Positions 12,244 through 20,471 of a stretch of 64,000 nt of DNA are shown piece by piece. Source of the stretch: Zhihengliuella halotolerans (GTDB taxonomy: Bacteria; Actinomycetota; Actinomycetes; Actinomycetales; Micrococcaceae). The position numbers were made by a program, and so were the translations under genes. The stretch is taken from the NCBI RefSeq assembly GCF_004217565.1, contig NZ_SHLA01000001.1, forward strand, positions 1,798,001 to 1,862,000, given 5' to 3'. The first letter of the stretch is position 1. Every line of letters begins with the position of its first letter. The notes under the pieces are model-generated. The model saw only the letters and a program-made list of their open reading frames with translations, was not told where the DNA came from and searched no databases.

Positions 12244-12861
12244 TTACTCGGCGGACTTGGCCTCGGTGGCGGACGCGGTGGTTCCACCCTCGGCGGCCTC
12301 GTCGGCCGAAGCAGCGGTCTCGGCGCGCGGCGCGTGCACGGTCGCGACGACGGCGTCGGCGTCGATCTGCAGCTCGGTGCCCTCGGGCAGGATGAGGTCG
12401 GAGGCGTGCATGATGTCGCCAACTTCCTTGCCCTCGACGTTCAAGGTGACGAAGTCGGGCAGGTGCGTTGCCTCGGCCTCGATGTTCACCGAGAACAGTT
12501 CCTGGTCGAGCAGGCCGCCGGCGGCGATCTCGCCCTCGACGTGGACGTTGACGTCCACGGAAACCTTCTCGCCCTTGCGGACGACCTGGAGGTCGATGTG
12601 CATCAGGAAGCCGCGGATGGCCTCGCGCTGGACATCCTTGGTCAGGACCAGGTGGGACTTGCCCTCGACGTCGAGGTCCAGCAGGACGTTGCTGTGACGC
12701 AGGGCCAGGGAGGCCTCCTGAGCCGGCAGCAGGACGTGGATCGGGTCGGTGCCGTGGCCGTAGATGACCGCGGGGACCTGGCCGTTGGCGCGCGCACGGC
12801 GGGCGTAGCCCTTGCCGAACTCGGTGCGGACCTCTACGGGGAGCTGAATCTGATCAGTCAT
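12244..12861 (-). CDS. rplY: 50S ribosomal protein L25/general stress protein Ctc
   Basis: The 205-residue product is the long CTC form of L25, which binds 5S rRNA. The N-terminal L25 domain (VRTEFGKGYARRARANGQVPAVIYG) is followed by the TL5/CTC C-terminal beta domain (LDQELFSVNIEAEATHLPD) and an alanine/glutamate-rich tail common in actinobacteria. ATG 12861 follows GGAGTCACCC, which provides the ribosome site; an in-frame ATG at 12873 (MESPM) has no such site. It precedes pth on the same strand. Confidence 0.96.
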   Translation of the reverse strand: MTDQIQLPVEVRTEFGKGYARRARANGQVPAVIYGHGTDPIHVLLPAQEASLALRHSNVLLDLDVEGKSHLVLTKDVQREAIRGFLMHIDLQVVRKGEKVSVDVNVHVEGEIAAGGLLDQELFSVNIEAEATHLPDFVTLNVEGKEVGDIMHASDLILPEGTELQIDADAVVATVHAPRAETAASADEAAEGGTTASATEAKSAE

Positions 12862-13151
12862 GGGTGACTCCATCTGTGCGTGGTGTGTACTCACGCCCGG
12901 GTGCCGATCAGTTGCGTCGAGCCCGCGCGGAGCCTGTCGTAGCTCTGACTGCGCGGTGACGCCTTCGAAATTCTGGGGCCGGCACACAAGTGCGGCCTCT
13001 AACCTCGTCGATCACGGAGCGGTACCGGGTGGTTCCGCTCCCTCGCCTGGGCATTCCGCACCATCCTACCAGCGGTGCCGGCCTCGAACGGACACGAGGC
13101 TCCCCTCGCCCGGAGCGGGCGCGGCCCCCCCGCCTCCCCTAGGATGGGGAC
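12862..13151. other. Divergent intergenic region between rplY and the PqqD-like gene
   Basis: This 290 bp stretch separates the block gene rplY from the polysaccharide module. It holds no convincing gene. A short hairpin with 7-bp arms GGAGCGG/CCGCTCC (13016-13022 with 13035-13041) is visible and could belong to the rplY leader, but I cannot assign a function. Confidence 0.4.
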
Positions 13152-13463
13152 ATGACTGCCGCCGCCATGGAACGCAGAACCGTGTGGTCCCGGTCCGAGA
13201 ACGTCGCCGAGGTCCCCTCGCCGGATGAGGGGCGCTACGCCGTCCTGCCCCTCGGCCCCGGGCAGGAGGTCCCACTCATCCTCGCCGGAACAGGTGCTGC
13301 CGTCTGGGAAGAGGTCGCAGCCGGGGGCACCACCGAGGCCCTCGTCGAACGACTTGCGGCACGTTACGACGTCGCACCTGAGGCCATTTTCGGGCAGGTC
13401 TGTGCCTTCCTCGACGAACTCGCCGGACGCCACTTGATCTCCGGCGTTTCCCACAACGACTAG
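13152..13463 (+). CDS. PqqD-like small protein
   Basis: The 103-residue product resembles the PqqD family: an N-terminal stretch of strands (EVPSPDEGRYAVLPLGPGQEVPLIL), the small-residue turn AGTGAAVWEEVA that aligns with the PqqD G-x-A-xx-W/I-E motif, then a winged-helix-like part (TTEALVERLAARYDVAPE, FLDELAGRHLI). PqqD proteins are peptide-binding chaperones in RiPP pathways, but relatives also occur in surface polysaccharide clusters. Here it lies 131 bp upstream of a BY-kinase gene on the same strand, and no precursor peptide or radical SAM enzyme is nearby, so a regulatory role in polysaccharide synthesis is an inference. Confidence 0.75.
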   Translation: MTAAAMERRTVWSRSENVAEVPSPDEGRYAVLPLGPGQEVPLILAGTGAAVWEEVAAGGTTEALVERLAARYDVAPEAIFGQVCAFLDELAGRHLISGVSHND

Positions 13464-13594
13464 ACTCATCACCAAGACACGCTTTAGCACGCTCACTCCG
13501 TTGCGCGTATTGGGCCGTGGCCGGTCCGGGGGGATAGCGGGTCCCTCGCCGCGCGACAACCAGTACGAGCGCTTTCTTCCGAGGGACTGACATA

Positions 13595-15169
13595 TTGGAT
13601 ACACAAGACGTCGAGACGACGGCCGGCCCGGACCTGCGCCACTATTTCTCCGTGGTGCGCAGCTACTGGCGCGGCATCCTCGCCATCCTGCTCGCAGCCG
13701 TACTCCTCGCATTCGCATGGACTCTGACGCAGCCGAAGATCTACCAGGCCTCGTCCTCCGGCCTCGTGACGACCGGCGGGGCGGAGAACGTCGGGCTCGC
13801 CTCCGCCGGCGACAACCTCGCAAAGTCCAAGGCCACGTCGTACTCGTCCATCGCGAGTACGCGCCCGGTCGCAGCCGCCGTCAAGGAGGAGCTCGAGCTC
13901 ACCACAGCGGAAAACCAACTGCTCAATGACGTCACGGTCCAGGTACCCTCCGACACGGCCGAGATCCGCGTCAGCGCTCGTTCCACGGATCCCTCTGAAG
14001 CTCAAGAGATCGCAAACGCCTGGGTCGAGGTGCTGGCCGACGAGGTCGAGAAGATCGAATCAGCCGGCTTCGAGGACGAAGCCGTTCCGTCGCTAGTGCG
14101 CATCGTCCCCCTCGGCCGGGCGGCGCTGCCGGAATCGCCAATCTCCCCCAACACCAAGCTGGCCCTCGCCGTCGGCGGCGTCGCCGGCCTCGCCTTCGGG
14201 CTCGGCTACGCGCTCATCCGCCAGCACCTGGACCGGCGGATCCGCTCCGTCGAGGCGGTGGAACGCACGGGCCAGGCCGTCGTCGGAACCATCCCGGCCG
14301 ACAATCGGCTTTCAAGCGGTCGCCAGGTTGTCGAGTCCGGCAACGCCAAGACGAGCGACCGTGCCGCGCATGCCTTCGCCGAGGCCCTGCGCGAACTGCG
14401 CACCAATCTGTCCTACATGGACGTCGACAACCCGCCGCGCGTCATCGTCGTCACCTCTTCGGTCCCGGGTGAAGGCAAGTCGTCGATCTCGGCGAATCTT
14501 GCCGTCGCCATCGCGGCCACGGGCCGCCGAACAGTGCTCATCGACGCCGACCTGCGCCGCCCGGTCCTGACGGACCTGTTCCACCTGCCCGCCGGCGCCG
14601 GCCTCACCGACGTGCTCTCTGGGGCCGCAGATCTCGACGACGTGCTGATGCCCTACACCGACGCGCCTGCCCTGGAGCTGCTGGCCGCCGGTCGCATCCC
14701 GCCGAACCCGTCGGAACTGCTCGGCTCGAAGGCCATGAAGAATCTGCTCGCGGAACTCTCGCGCGATGCCATCGTGCTGGTCGACGCGCCGCCGCTGCTG
14801 CCCGTCACCGACGCCGCGATCCTGGCGAAGGCCGCGGACGGCGCCCTGATCACGATCAAGGCCGGCCACACGACCGTCGACGAGCTGGAGAAGTCCACTA
14901 GCAACCTGACACGGGTCGGCGCCCACATTCTGGGTACGATCCTCAACCAGGTGCCGACCACGGGCGCGGATTCGGCGCAGTACGGGTACTACGGGAAGTA
15001 CTACTACTACACGAGTTCGGAAGAGAAGGCCGCGAAGGGCAAGAAGAAGTCCGCTCCGGCTCCGGCCCCGACCCCGGACGTGCCCGTCGCGGACGACGAG
15101 TTCGCGCAGGCCATCGGCGCGGGCCAGCCGGTCCGGCACGCCCGCCGCCCCCGAGAAGACGTCCGCTAG
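13595..15169 (+). CDS. Polysaccharide biosynthesis tyrosine autokinase (Wzz-Wzc fusion, BY-kinase)
   Basis: The 524-residue product combines a Wzz-type chain-length domain (two membrane helices near residues 22-42 and 188-208) with a cytoplasmic BY-kinase: Walker A SVPGEGKSS near 288-297, Walker A' VLIDADLRRP near 314, Walker B IVLVDAPP near 393. The tyrosine cluster YGYYGKYYYY (about 464-473) is the autophosphorylation site; it is followed by a Lys/Pro/Ala-rich tail of about 50 residues, so the cluster is not terminal. It controls length and export of a surface polysaccharide. TTG 13595 follows GAGGGA by 8 bases. The tyrosine phosphatase that would reset it lies downstream on the opposite strand. 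Confidence 0.93.
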   Translation: MDTQDVETTAGPDLRHYFSVVRSYWRGILAILLAAVLLAFAWTLTQPKIYQASSSGLVTTGGAENVGLASAGDNLAKSKATSYSSIASTRPVAAAVKEELELTTAENQLLNDVTVQVPSDTAEIRVSARSTDPSEAQEIANAWVEVLADEVEKIESAGFEDEAVPSLVRIVPLGRAALPESPISPNTKLALAVGGVAGLAFGLGYALIRQHLDRRIRSVEAVERTGQAVVGTIPADNRLSSGRQVVESGNAKTSDRAAHAFAEALRELRTNLSYMDVDNPPRVIVVTSSVPGEGKSSISANLAVAIAATGRRTVLIDADLRRPVLTDLFHLPAGAGLTDVLSGAADLDDVLMPYTDAPALELLAAGRIPPNPSELLGSKAMKNLLAELSRDAIVLVDAPPLLPVTDAAILAKAADGALITIKAGHTTVDELEKSTSNLTRVGAHILGTILNQVPTTGADSAQYGYYGKYYYYTSSEEKAAKGKKKSAPAPAPTPDVPVADDEFAQAIGAGQPVRHARRPREDVR

Positions 15170-15190
15170 AGACGTCCCCAGACAAACGAA

Positions 15191-15224
15191 AAGGCGGCCA
15201 GTCGAGAAATCGACTGGCCGCCTT
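15191..15224. terminator. Bidirectional hairpin terminator between kinase and phosphatase genes
   Basis: A perfect 15-bp stem (15191-15205 with 15210-15224) encloses the tetraloop GAAA. A-rich sequence precedes it and CTTCT follows, so it can work for both convergent genes. It lies 21 bp after the kinase stop and 14 bp before the phosphatase stop. Confidence 0.9.
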
Positions 15225-15238
15225 CTTCTGTGCGGGGG

Positions 15239-15850
15239 TTACGAGCGAGTGCTCGCGACCCGCTCAAGCTCGACGATCGTCTCCAGGGCCGGCAGCAGCT
15301 GCTCGACCATCTCGTCGTAGACGCCGTCCTCGCAGCGGTAGGGGTCGACGACGTCGTCCTCCTCGCCCGGCGCGCTCGCGCCCGAACGAAAGAGCGTCGC
15401 GTACTTGATGAGCGTCTTCCAGCGCACCGCGACCTGATCGGGTGCCGCACCGCCGGGGATCACGTCGCCGGCCTCGGCGTACACGCGAGTGAGGAGGCGG
15501 GCGAATTCGCGTACCGTGTAGGCCCGCTTGAGCATGCGCGGGCTCATCTGGATAACCGCGTCGCGGTGTTCTCGGGAGAGCGCCAGCACGACGTCGGCGC
15601 CGGCCACGTCGGCATCACCGAGCCGGCGCGCAGCGAAGGTTCCCGCCGCATACGCCCCCTCGGGCACGCCGGTGGCGGCGAGGCGCGCGGCGCTGCGTTC
15701 GTCCATGGGACGGCCGCTCAGGCCCATCGTTCCAGCGCTCGCCACGGTGAATGCCCCGGGGGCAATCTCGTCGAGGCGGTTGCCGAGCCAGAGGTGCGCG
15801 AACGGGGAGCGACAGATGTTGCCGGTGCAGACGGTGAGGAGTGTGACCAC
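15239..15850 (-). CDS. Low molecular weight protein-tyrosine phosphatase
   Basis: The 203-residue product has the N-terminal P-loop VCTGNICRSP (nucleophile Cys8, Arg14) and a late acidic DPYRCED segment near residue 168 that supplies the general-acid aspartate. It is longer than the usual 150-160 residues, mostly from an insertion before the DPYR motif. Lying tail-to-tail with the Wzc-type kinase, it is the probable phosphatase of the kinase tyrosine cluster (Wzb role), which is an inference from position and family knowledge. Confidence 0.92.
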   Translation of the reverse strand: MVTLLTVCTGNICRSPFAHLWLGNRLDEIAPGAFTVASAGTMGLSGRPMDERSAARLAATGVPEGAYAAGTFAARRLGDADVAGADVVLALSREHRDAVIQMSPRMLKRAYTVREFARLLTRVYAEAGDVIPGGAAPDQVAVRWKTLIKYATLFRSGASAPGEEDDVVDPYRCEDGVYDEMVEQLLPALETIVELERVASTRS

Positions 15851-15944
15851 CCCACCAGCATATCGGCACGCAGGCGCCCGATAATGCGCTGAAGGGCGCC
15901 ACCGAACGGGTGGCGCCCCTCGGGGCGAAGCGGCGGTCCGGCGC

Positions 15945-16925
15945 CTAGTTCGCGCCGTCGAAGAGACTCGTGATGGAACCGTCCTCGAAGACCTCCTTGA
16001 TCGCCCGGGCCAGCAGCGGGGCGATCGAGAGGACGGTCAGCTTATTGAACCGCTTGGAGGACGGGATCGGCAGCGTGTTGGTCACGACGACCTCCCGCGC
16101 CCCGGACTCCGACAGGCGCTGGGCAGCCGGATCCGAGAACACGGCGTGCGTGGCCGCGATAATGACGTCCTTCGCGCCGGCGTCCTTGAGAACGCGGACG
16201 GCACCGGAGATGGTTCCTCCGGTGTCGATCATGTCGTCGATCAGGACGCAGGTGCGGTCCTTGATGTCGCCGACGACGGTCTTGGACACGGCCTGGTTCG
16301 GGACGGTCAGGTCGCGGGACTTGTGCACGAACGCCAGCGGGACTCCACCGAGGCGGTCCGCCCACTGCTCAGCGACGCGCACGCGGCCGGTGTCGGGCGA
16401 GACGACCGTGACGTTGTCGGAACCGACGCGGCCGCGGATGTAGTCGGCCAGCAGCGGGATCGCGACCAGGTGATCGACGGGCCCGTCGAAGAAGCCCTGG
16501 ATCTGCGCGGTGTGCAGGTCCACGCTGATCACGCGGTCCGCGCCGGCCGTCTTGTACATGTCGGCGATCAGCCGGGCCGAGATCGGCTCGCGGCCGCGCC
16601 CCTTCTTGTCCTGGCGGGCGTAGGGGTAGAACGGGGAGACGACTGTGATGCGGCGGGCCGAGGCGCGCTTCATCGAGTCGATCATGATGAGCTGCTCCAC
16701 GAGCCAGTTGTTCAGCGGCGCGGGGTGCGACTGGAGCAGGAACACGTCCTTGCCGCGGACCGATTCCCCGGAGCGCACGTAGATCTCGCCATTGGCGAAG
16801 TCGTACGCGCTCATCGGGAGGAGGTCGATGCCCAGTTCCTTCGCGACCTCCTCGGCGAGCTCTGGGTGGGCTCGGCCTGATGCCACGACCATCTTCTTGT
16901 CATCGGGGCGGCGCAGTTCCGTCAT
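15945..16925 (-). CDS. prs: Ribose-phosphate pyrophosphokinase
   Basis: The 326-residue product makes PRPP from ribose 5-phosphate and ATP for nucleotide, histidine and NAD synthesis. Key segments are the ATP-binding YPYARQDKKGRGREPISARL, the divalent cation loop VDLHTAQIQGFFDGPVDHL, and the PRPP loop VLIDDMIDTGGTI. ATG 16925 is preceded by AGGAAGAGG; the longer frame to 17096 is antisense to glmU and is rejected. It follows glmU by 43 bp on the same strand, the usual glmU-prs pair of actinobacteria. Confidence 0.98.
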   Translation of the reverse strand: MTELRRPDDKKMVVASGRAHPELAEEVAKELGIDLLPMSAYDFANGEIYVRSGESVRGKDVFLLQSHPAPLNNWLVEQLIMIDSMKRASARRITVVSPFYPYARQDKKGRGREPISARLIADMYKTAGADRVISVDLHTAQIQGFFDGPVDHLVAIPLLADYIRGRVGSDNVTVVSPDTGRVRVAEQWADRLGGVPLAFVHKSRDLTVPNQAVSKTVVGDIKDRTCVLIDDMIDTGGTISGAVRVLKDAGAKDVIIAATHAVFSDPAAQRLSESGAREVVVTNTLPIPSSKRFNKLTVLSIAPLLARAIKEVFEDGSITSLFDGAN

Positions 16926-16968
16926 GGGGCCTCTTCCTGGGGTAAGTGGTGGATGCTTGAGAGGGGTT

Positions 16969-18423
16969 TTAGGAGCCGACCGCATCCGTGGCGCCGAGGG
17001 CGGCCGTCGCGGCTGCGGCGGAGTCTGTGCCCGGGCGCTTGACCTGCGTCCAGCCTTCGGAATTGCGCTGAGGAGCGATGGAGAGTGCCAGGGCACCGGC
17101 CGGGACGTTCTTTCGAACGATGGCCCCGGCGCCGGTGTACGCGCCGTCGCCGACGGTCACGGGGGCGACGAAGACGGTGTTCGACGCGGTGCGAACGTGC
17201 GAGCCGATGACCGTCTGGTGCTTCGTCTCGCCGTCATAGTTCGCGGTGATGTTGCCGCAGCCGATGTTGCTGTACTCCCCGATGATGGAGTCACCGGAGT
17301 AACCCAGGTGGCTGAGCTTGGAGCCCTTGCCGATCTTGGCGTTCTTCGTCTCGTAGAACGCGCCGATCTTGCCGGCCTCCCCGAGCTCGGTCTTGGGGCG
17401 CACGTAGGCGAACGGGCCGACACTGGCGCCCGCACCGATCGTCGAGTCAGTGACGTCCGAGCGCTTGACGCTCGCGCCGCGGCCGACCTGGACGTTGGTG
17501 AGGGTCGTGTCGGGACCGATGACGGCGTCGGTGCCGACCGCCGTCGAACCGTGGAGCTGCGTGCCGGGCTTGAGGGTGACGTCGGAGCTCAGGGCCACAT
17601 CGACGTCGATCCAGGTGCTGTCGGGATCGACGATGGTCACGCCGGAGCGCATCCACTTGACGCACACCCGGCGGTTCATCTCCTTGCCGAGCGCGGCGAG
17701 CTGGACGCGGTCGTTGGCGCCTTCCACCTGCCAGGCGTCGTCAGTGACGACGGCGGCCACGCGGCCTCCGCCGGCGCGGGCGATCGAAAGCACGTCGGTG
17801 AGATACATCTCGCCCTGGGCGTTGTCGACCGTGACCTGTCCGAGTGCCGAGCGGAGCACATCGGCGTCGAAGGCGTAGATGCCGGAGTTCACCTCGTCGA
17901 TTCCGCGCTGTTCGTCGCTCGCGTCCTTGTGCTCGACGATCCCGGCGACGGAGCCGTCGTCGTCGCGGATGATGCGGCCGTACCCGGTGGGGTCCTCGAG
18001 GCGGGCAGTGAGGACCGTGACGGCATTGGCGTCGGACTGGTGCGCGGCGACGAGCTCGCCGAGCAGTTCGCCGGTGAGGAGCGGGACGTCCCCGTAGGTG
18101 ACGACGACGGTGCCCTCGAGGTCTTCGGGCAGGGCTTCAAGTCCCTGCTGGACGGCGCGGCCGGTACCGGGGACGTCGTCCTGGTCGGCGATCGTCAGGT
18201 CCGGCTCGATGCGCAGGAGGTGCTCGACGACGCGGTCGCGCTCGTGGCGGACGACGGCGACGAGGCGCTCTGGAGCGATGCTGCGGGCTGCGGCGATGGC
18301 GTGGCCAACCATGGACTTGCCGCCGATCTCGTGCAGGATTTTCGGCTTGGCGGACTTCATCCGGGTACCGGCACCTGCTGCCAAGACGATGACGGCGGCC
18401 GGTGCGTTGGCTTCCACGCTCAA
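16969..18423 (-). CDS. glmU: Bifunctional N-acetylglucosamine-1-phosphate uridyltransferase/glucosamine-1-phosphate acetyltransferase
   Basis: The 484-residue product makes UDP-GlcNAc for peptidoglycan and other envelope glycans. The N-terminal uridyltransferase shows LAAGAGTRMKSAKPKIL (residues about 14-30) and the metal-site VVTYGDVPLL. The C-terminal half consists of left-handed beta-helix hexapeptide repeats from about residue 265, with the acetyl-CoA site region GCGNITANYDGETKHQT. The final 20 residues are an alanine-rich tail. The start MSVEANAPAAVIV is 12 residues before the nucleotide-binding strand, which is normal. Confidence 0.97.
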   Translation of the reverse strand: MSVEANAPAAVIVLAAGAGTRMKSAKPKILHEIGGKSMVGHAIAAARSIAPERLVAVVRHERDRVVEHLLRIEPDLTIADQDDVPGTGRAVQQGLEALPEDLEGTVVVTYGDVPLLTGELLGELVAAHQSDANAVTVLTARLEDPTGYGRIIRDDDGSVAGIVEHKDASDEQRGIDEVNSGIYAFDADVLRSALGQVTVDNAQGEMYLTDVLSIARAGGGRVAAVVTDDAWQVEGANDRVQLAALGKEMNRRVCVKWMRSGVTIVDPDSTWIDVDVALSSDVTLKPGTQLHGSTAVGTDAVIGPDTTLTNVQVGRGASVKRSDVTDSTIGAGASVGPFAYVRPKTELGEAGKIGAFYETKNAKIGKGSKLSHLGYSGDSIIGEYSNIGCGNITANYDGETKHQTVIGSHVRTASNTVFVAPVTVGDGAYTGAGAIVRKNVPAGALALSIAPQRNSEGWTQVKRPGTDSAAAATAALGATDAVGS

Positions 18424-18508
18424 GTTCTACTCCCTGCGGTCGACTGCGTAGGCCTGGTCTCAGCGACCGGGCCGGCTCAGTCTATCGGTTGTTCATCCGC
18501 GCACTGTG

Positions 18509-18580
18509 TTCCGCCCCTAGGATTCGAACCTAGACTGCACGGCTCCAAAGGCCGGCGTGCTGCCGTTACACCAAGGCGGA
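18509..18580 (-). tRNA. tRNA-Gln (anticodon TTG)
   Basis: Read on the minus strand the gene folds into a full cloverleaf: acceptor TCCGCCT paired with GGGCGGA (one T-G pair), a three-pair D stem, the anticodon loop CTTTGGA with TTG, and the T arm CTAGG-TTCGAAT-CCTAG. One pair of the anticodon stem (C-T) is mismatched at the top. CCA is not encoded; discriminator A is followed by CAC. It sits between glmU and the accessory stretch, the only RNA gene in the window. Confidence 0.95.
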
Positions 18581-18678
18581 CCGCATCCGCGGTACTACCA
18601 CGGAACACGATCATCCATTCTGCCATATGCGCGAGACGCGGAGGCCAACGCGCCTCCTGTGCCCGTATTATCGACGAT

Positions 18679-19659
18679 ATGAACTCCATAGCACTCGCTG
18701 CCATATCTGCCGGCACTGCGGCACTCCTGGCAGCAGTCCTGCTTTTCGCGGCTCAAGCAAAGTTTCGATCCCCCCAAGCGACCCTGGAATCGTTCGAGGC
18801 GTTCCGTCTGCCTCCCGTCTTACGGCACCGGTGGCTCGCGATGGCGTTGCCCGTAGGCGAGACTCTCCTGGCGCTGGCTCTGCTCCTTGCCCCCGGATGG
18901 TGGTTCACGGCTGCTCTTGTCACCAGCACGGCAGTCTTCGCCTGCTTCTGGTGGATGGTTTCCGCAGCGGTCGCGCGCAAGGAACAGGCCAGCTGCAACT
19001 GCTTCGGCAAGAGCGTCTCGAAGATGTCGGTCCACACTATTCGCCGCAATCAGGCCCTCACGGCCGGTTCGGGGCTCGCGTTGGTCACTTCAGTGACCGG
19101 CAGCGGGGCGCTTCCATGGAGCCACGGCTGGTTGTCCGCCCTCGCCGTCGTCGCACTGGCCGCGATCGTGTGGTTTGGCGTGCGCGCGACCACCAGCGAC
19201 ACCTACGAAAGCGCCGGAAACAAAGTCGACGTCGTCCGCCACGCGGGCGAACTTGGACTGAGGACACTGGAGGGTTCTCTGTTTCCACTCGCCCGTACAG
19301 CACGGTCCGGCGCTATCCTTCTCGTATTCGTCCAGGCTTCGCACGCGGAAAGTCAGCTGGCCATGGAGTCTGCCCTCGCCTGGAGGTCAACTGATCCTGC
19401 CGCGCGGCCCGTACATTTCGTGGTCAACGAGAACGAGATCGCACGCAACGTCCCGCCCACGCTCGAGCCGCGCGACGTGCTGCTCGACAGCGCGCGAACC
19501 AACACCCGCCTCATCGGGTTGGAGCAGTATCCGGCGGCCATCCTGATCGGCCACGACGCCAAGTTCGCCATCGAGCCCGTCGTCGGAGCAGAAAAAATCA
19601 GGGCGCTCCTGGCCGACCTAGATCAGGTCTGGCCGAGGAGCGCCCCGACTCGAGCATGA
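18679..19659 (+). CDS. MauE-like membrane protein with degenerate thioredoxin-fold C-terminus
   Basis: The 326-residue product has four to five membrane helices in residues 5-155 with the MauE/DoxX-type cysteine motif CNCFGK (Cys106, Cys108). The C-terminal part (about residue 200 on) follows a thioredoxin-like pattern (LLVFVQASHAESQ, then YPAAILIGHDAKFAI with the cis-proline-like strand), but the CxxC position reads HAES, so the redox cysteines are absent. MauE-type proteins act in periplasmic disulfide or cofactor maturation. Compare the window's second MauE gene (32209-33309), which retains CRAC. Base use is less GC-rich than in the flanking housekeeping genes. The next gene is a convergent exported protein with cysteines. 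Confidence 0.75.
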   Translation: MNSIALAAISAGTAALLAAVLLFAAQAKFRSPQATLESFEAFRLPPVLRHRWLAMALPVGETLLALALLLAPGWWFTAALVTSTAVFACFWWMVSAAVARKEQASCNCFGKSVSKMSVHTIRRNQALTAGSGLALVTSVTGSGALPWSHGWLSALAVVALAAIVWFGVRATTSDTYESAGNKVDVVRHAGELGLRTLEGSLFPLARTARSGAILLVFVQASHAESQLAMESALAWRSTDPAARPVHFVVNENEIARNVPPTLEPRDVLLDSARTNTRLIGLEQYPAAILIGHDAKFAIEPVVGAEKIRALLADLDQVWPRSAPTRA

Positions 19660-19665
19660 AGCCGT

Positions 19666-20292
19666 TTAGCCGGCGGCCATGACACCGGTGTGGTTGACCG
19701 TGCCAGCACCGAGGATGACCGTGCCCAGCGAGACCATGCCGGTCACGTCCCAGCAGATCGAGACCGGGCAGCGAAGCTCGAGCAGGCTCGGAAGGCCGAC
19801 AACGATCATCTCGAAATCGACGCACAAACGTGCCGGCGCCGTGGGACCGTAGGGCGGGATGGCATCGTTCGGGTAATTGATACCGGTGAAGACGCCGTTG
19901 TAGTTGAACGCACTGATCGCACCGAACGAGCCGACGCCCGTTCCGAGCCCGAGAGCCGACGTGTGCACCGATCCGTCCGTCATGGTGAGCGTGGCGCTGG
20001 TCATGACCGCCGTGTACGCCGGCTGGAAGAGGCTCAGGTCCGCACACGTTTCCGTGCTGACGTTGAGCACGGTGGCGATCGTCAACGTTCCCGTATTGCC
20101 CAGGACAATCGACTGCGCCGTGAAGGCCGCACCGATACCCGCAGTGAAGCACTCCGGGCAAACCGGCGGCTCGACGGATGCTGCTGCGTGCGGCGCGGCA
20201 ACGGCCGCGGCGAGCACGGGAAGGCTCCAGGCCGCCCCCTTGGCGACTGTACGCCGATCGATCCCATCATTCTTTGCATTGTGCTGATGCAC
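19666..20292 (-). CDS. Tat-type exported protein with cysteine pair, family A member 1
   Basis: The 208-residue product begins with IDRRTVAKGAAWSLPVLAAAV, a twin-arginine type signal peptide ending near AHAAAS-type small residues (about residue 39). The mature part is rich in Thr, Ser, Gly and Val with alternating beta strands and contains several cysteines, including CPEC at 45-48 right after the signal. No membrane anchor or LPXTG is seen at the C-terminus (TGVMAAG). A second protein with almost the same signal sequence lies at 21635-22153. Function is not recognisable; a surface or secreted beta protein is likely. Confidence 0.7.
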   Translation of the reverse strand: MHQHNAKNDGIDRRTVAKGAAWSLPVLAAAVAAPHAAASVEPPVCPECFTAGIGAAFTAQSIVLGNTGTLTIATVLNVSTETCADLSLFQPAYTAVMTSATLTMTDGSVHTSALGLGTGVGSFGAISAFNYNGVFTGINYPNDAIPPYGPTAPARLCVDFEMIVVGLPSLLELRCPVSICWDVTGMVSLGTVILGAGTVNHTGVMAAG

Positions 20293-20471
20293 GCTGTCCC
20301 CCTCTATAGAGTCTGCGGGTTTGTTCCCGCCTCTCCCTATTAGAAGACTGAAAACAACCTGAGCATCCGACTACTCGATAGTAGGCACGAAATGCCTCAT
20401 TTGTGTCGCGTATGGTGTCGCTCACAGTCGATCGTGCCGAAAATCTCAGCCGGAGTCGACGATCCCAGAGT

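Noticed and set aside
18509-18580. tRNA-Gln as integration site for a mobile island
   Set aside because: No integrase, no repeated 3' end of the tRNA, and no phage or plasmid genes are seen in the following 8 kb.
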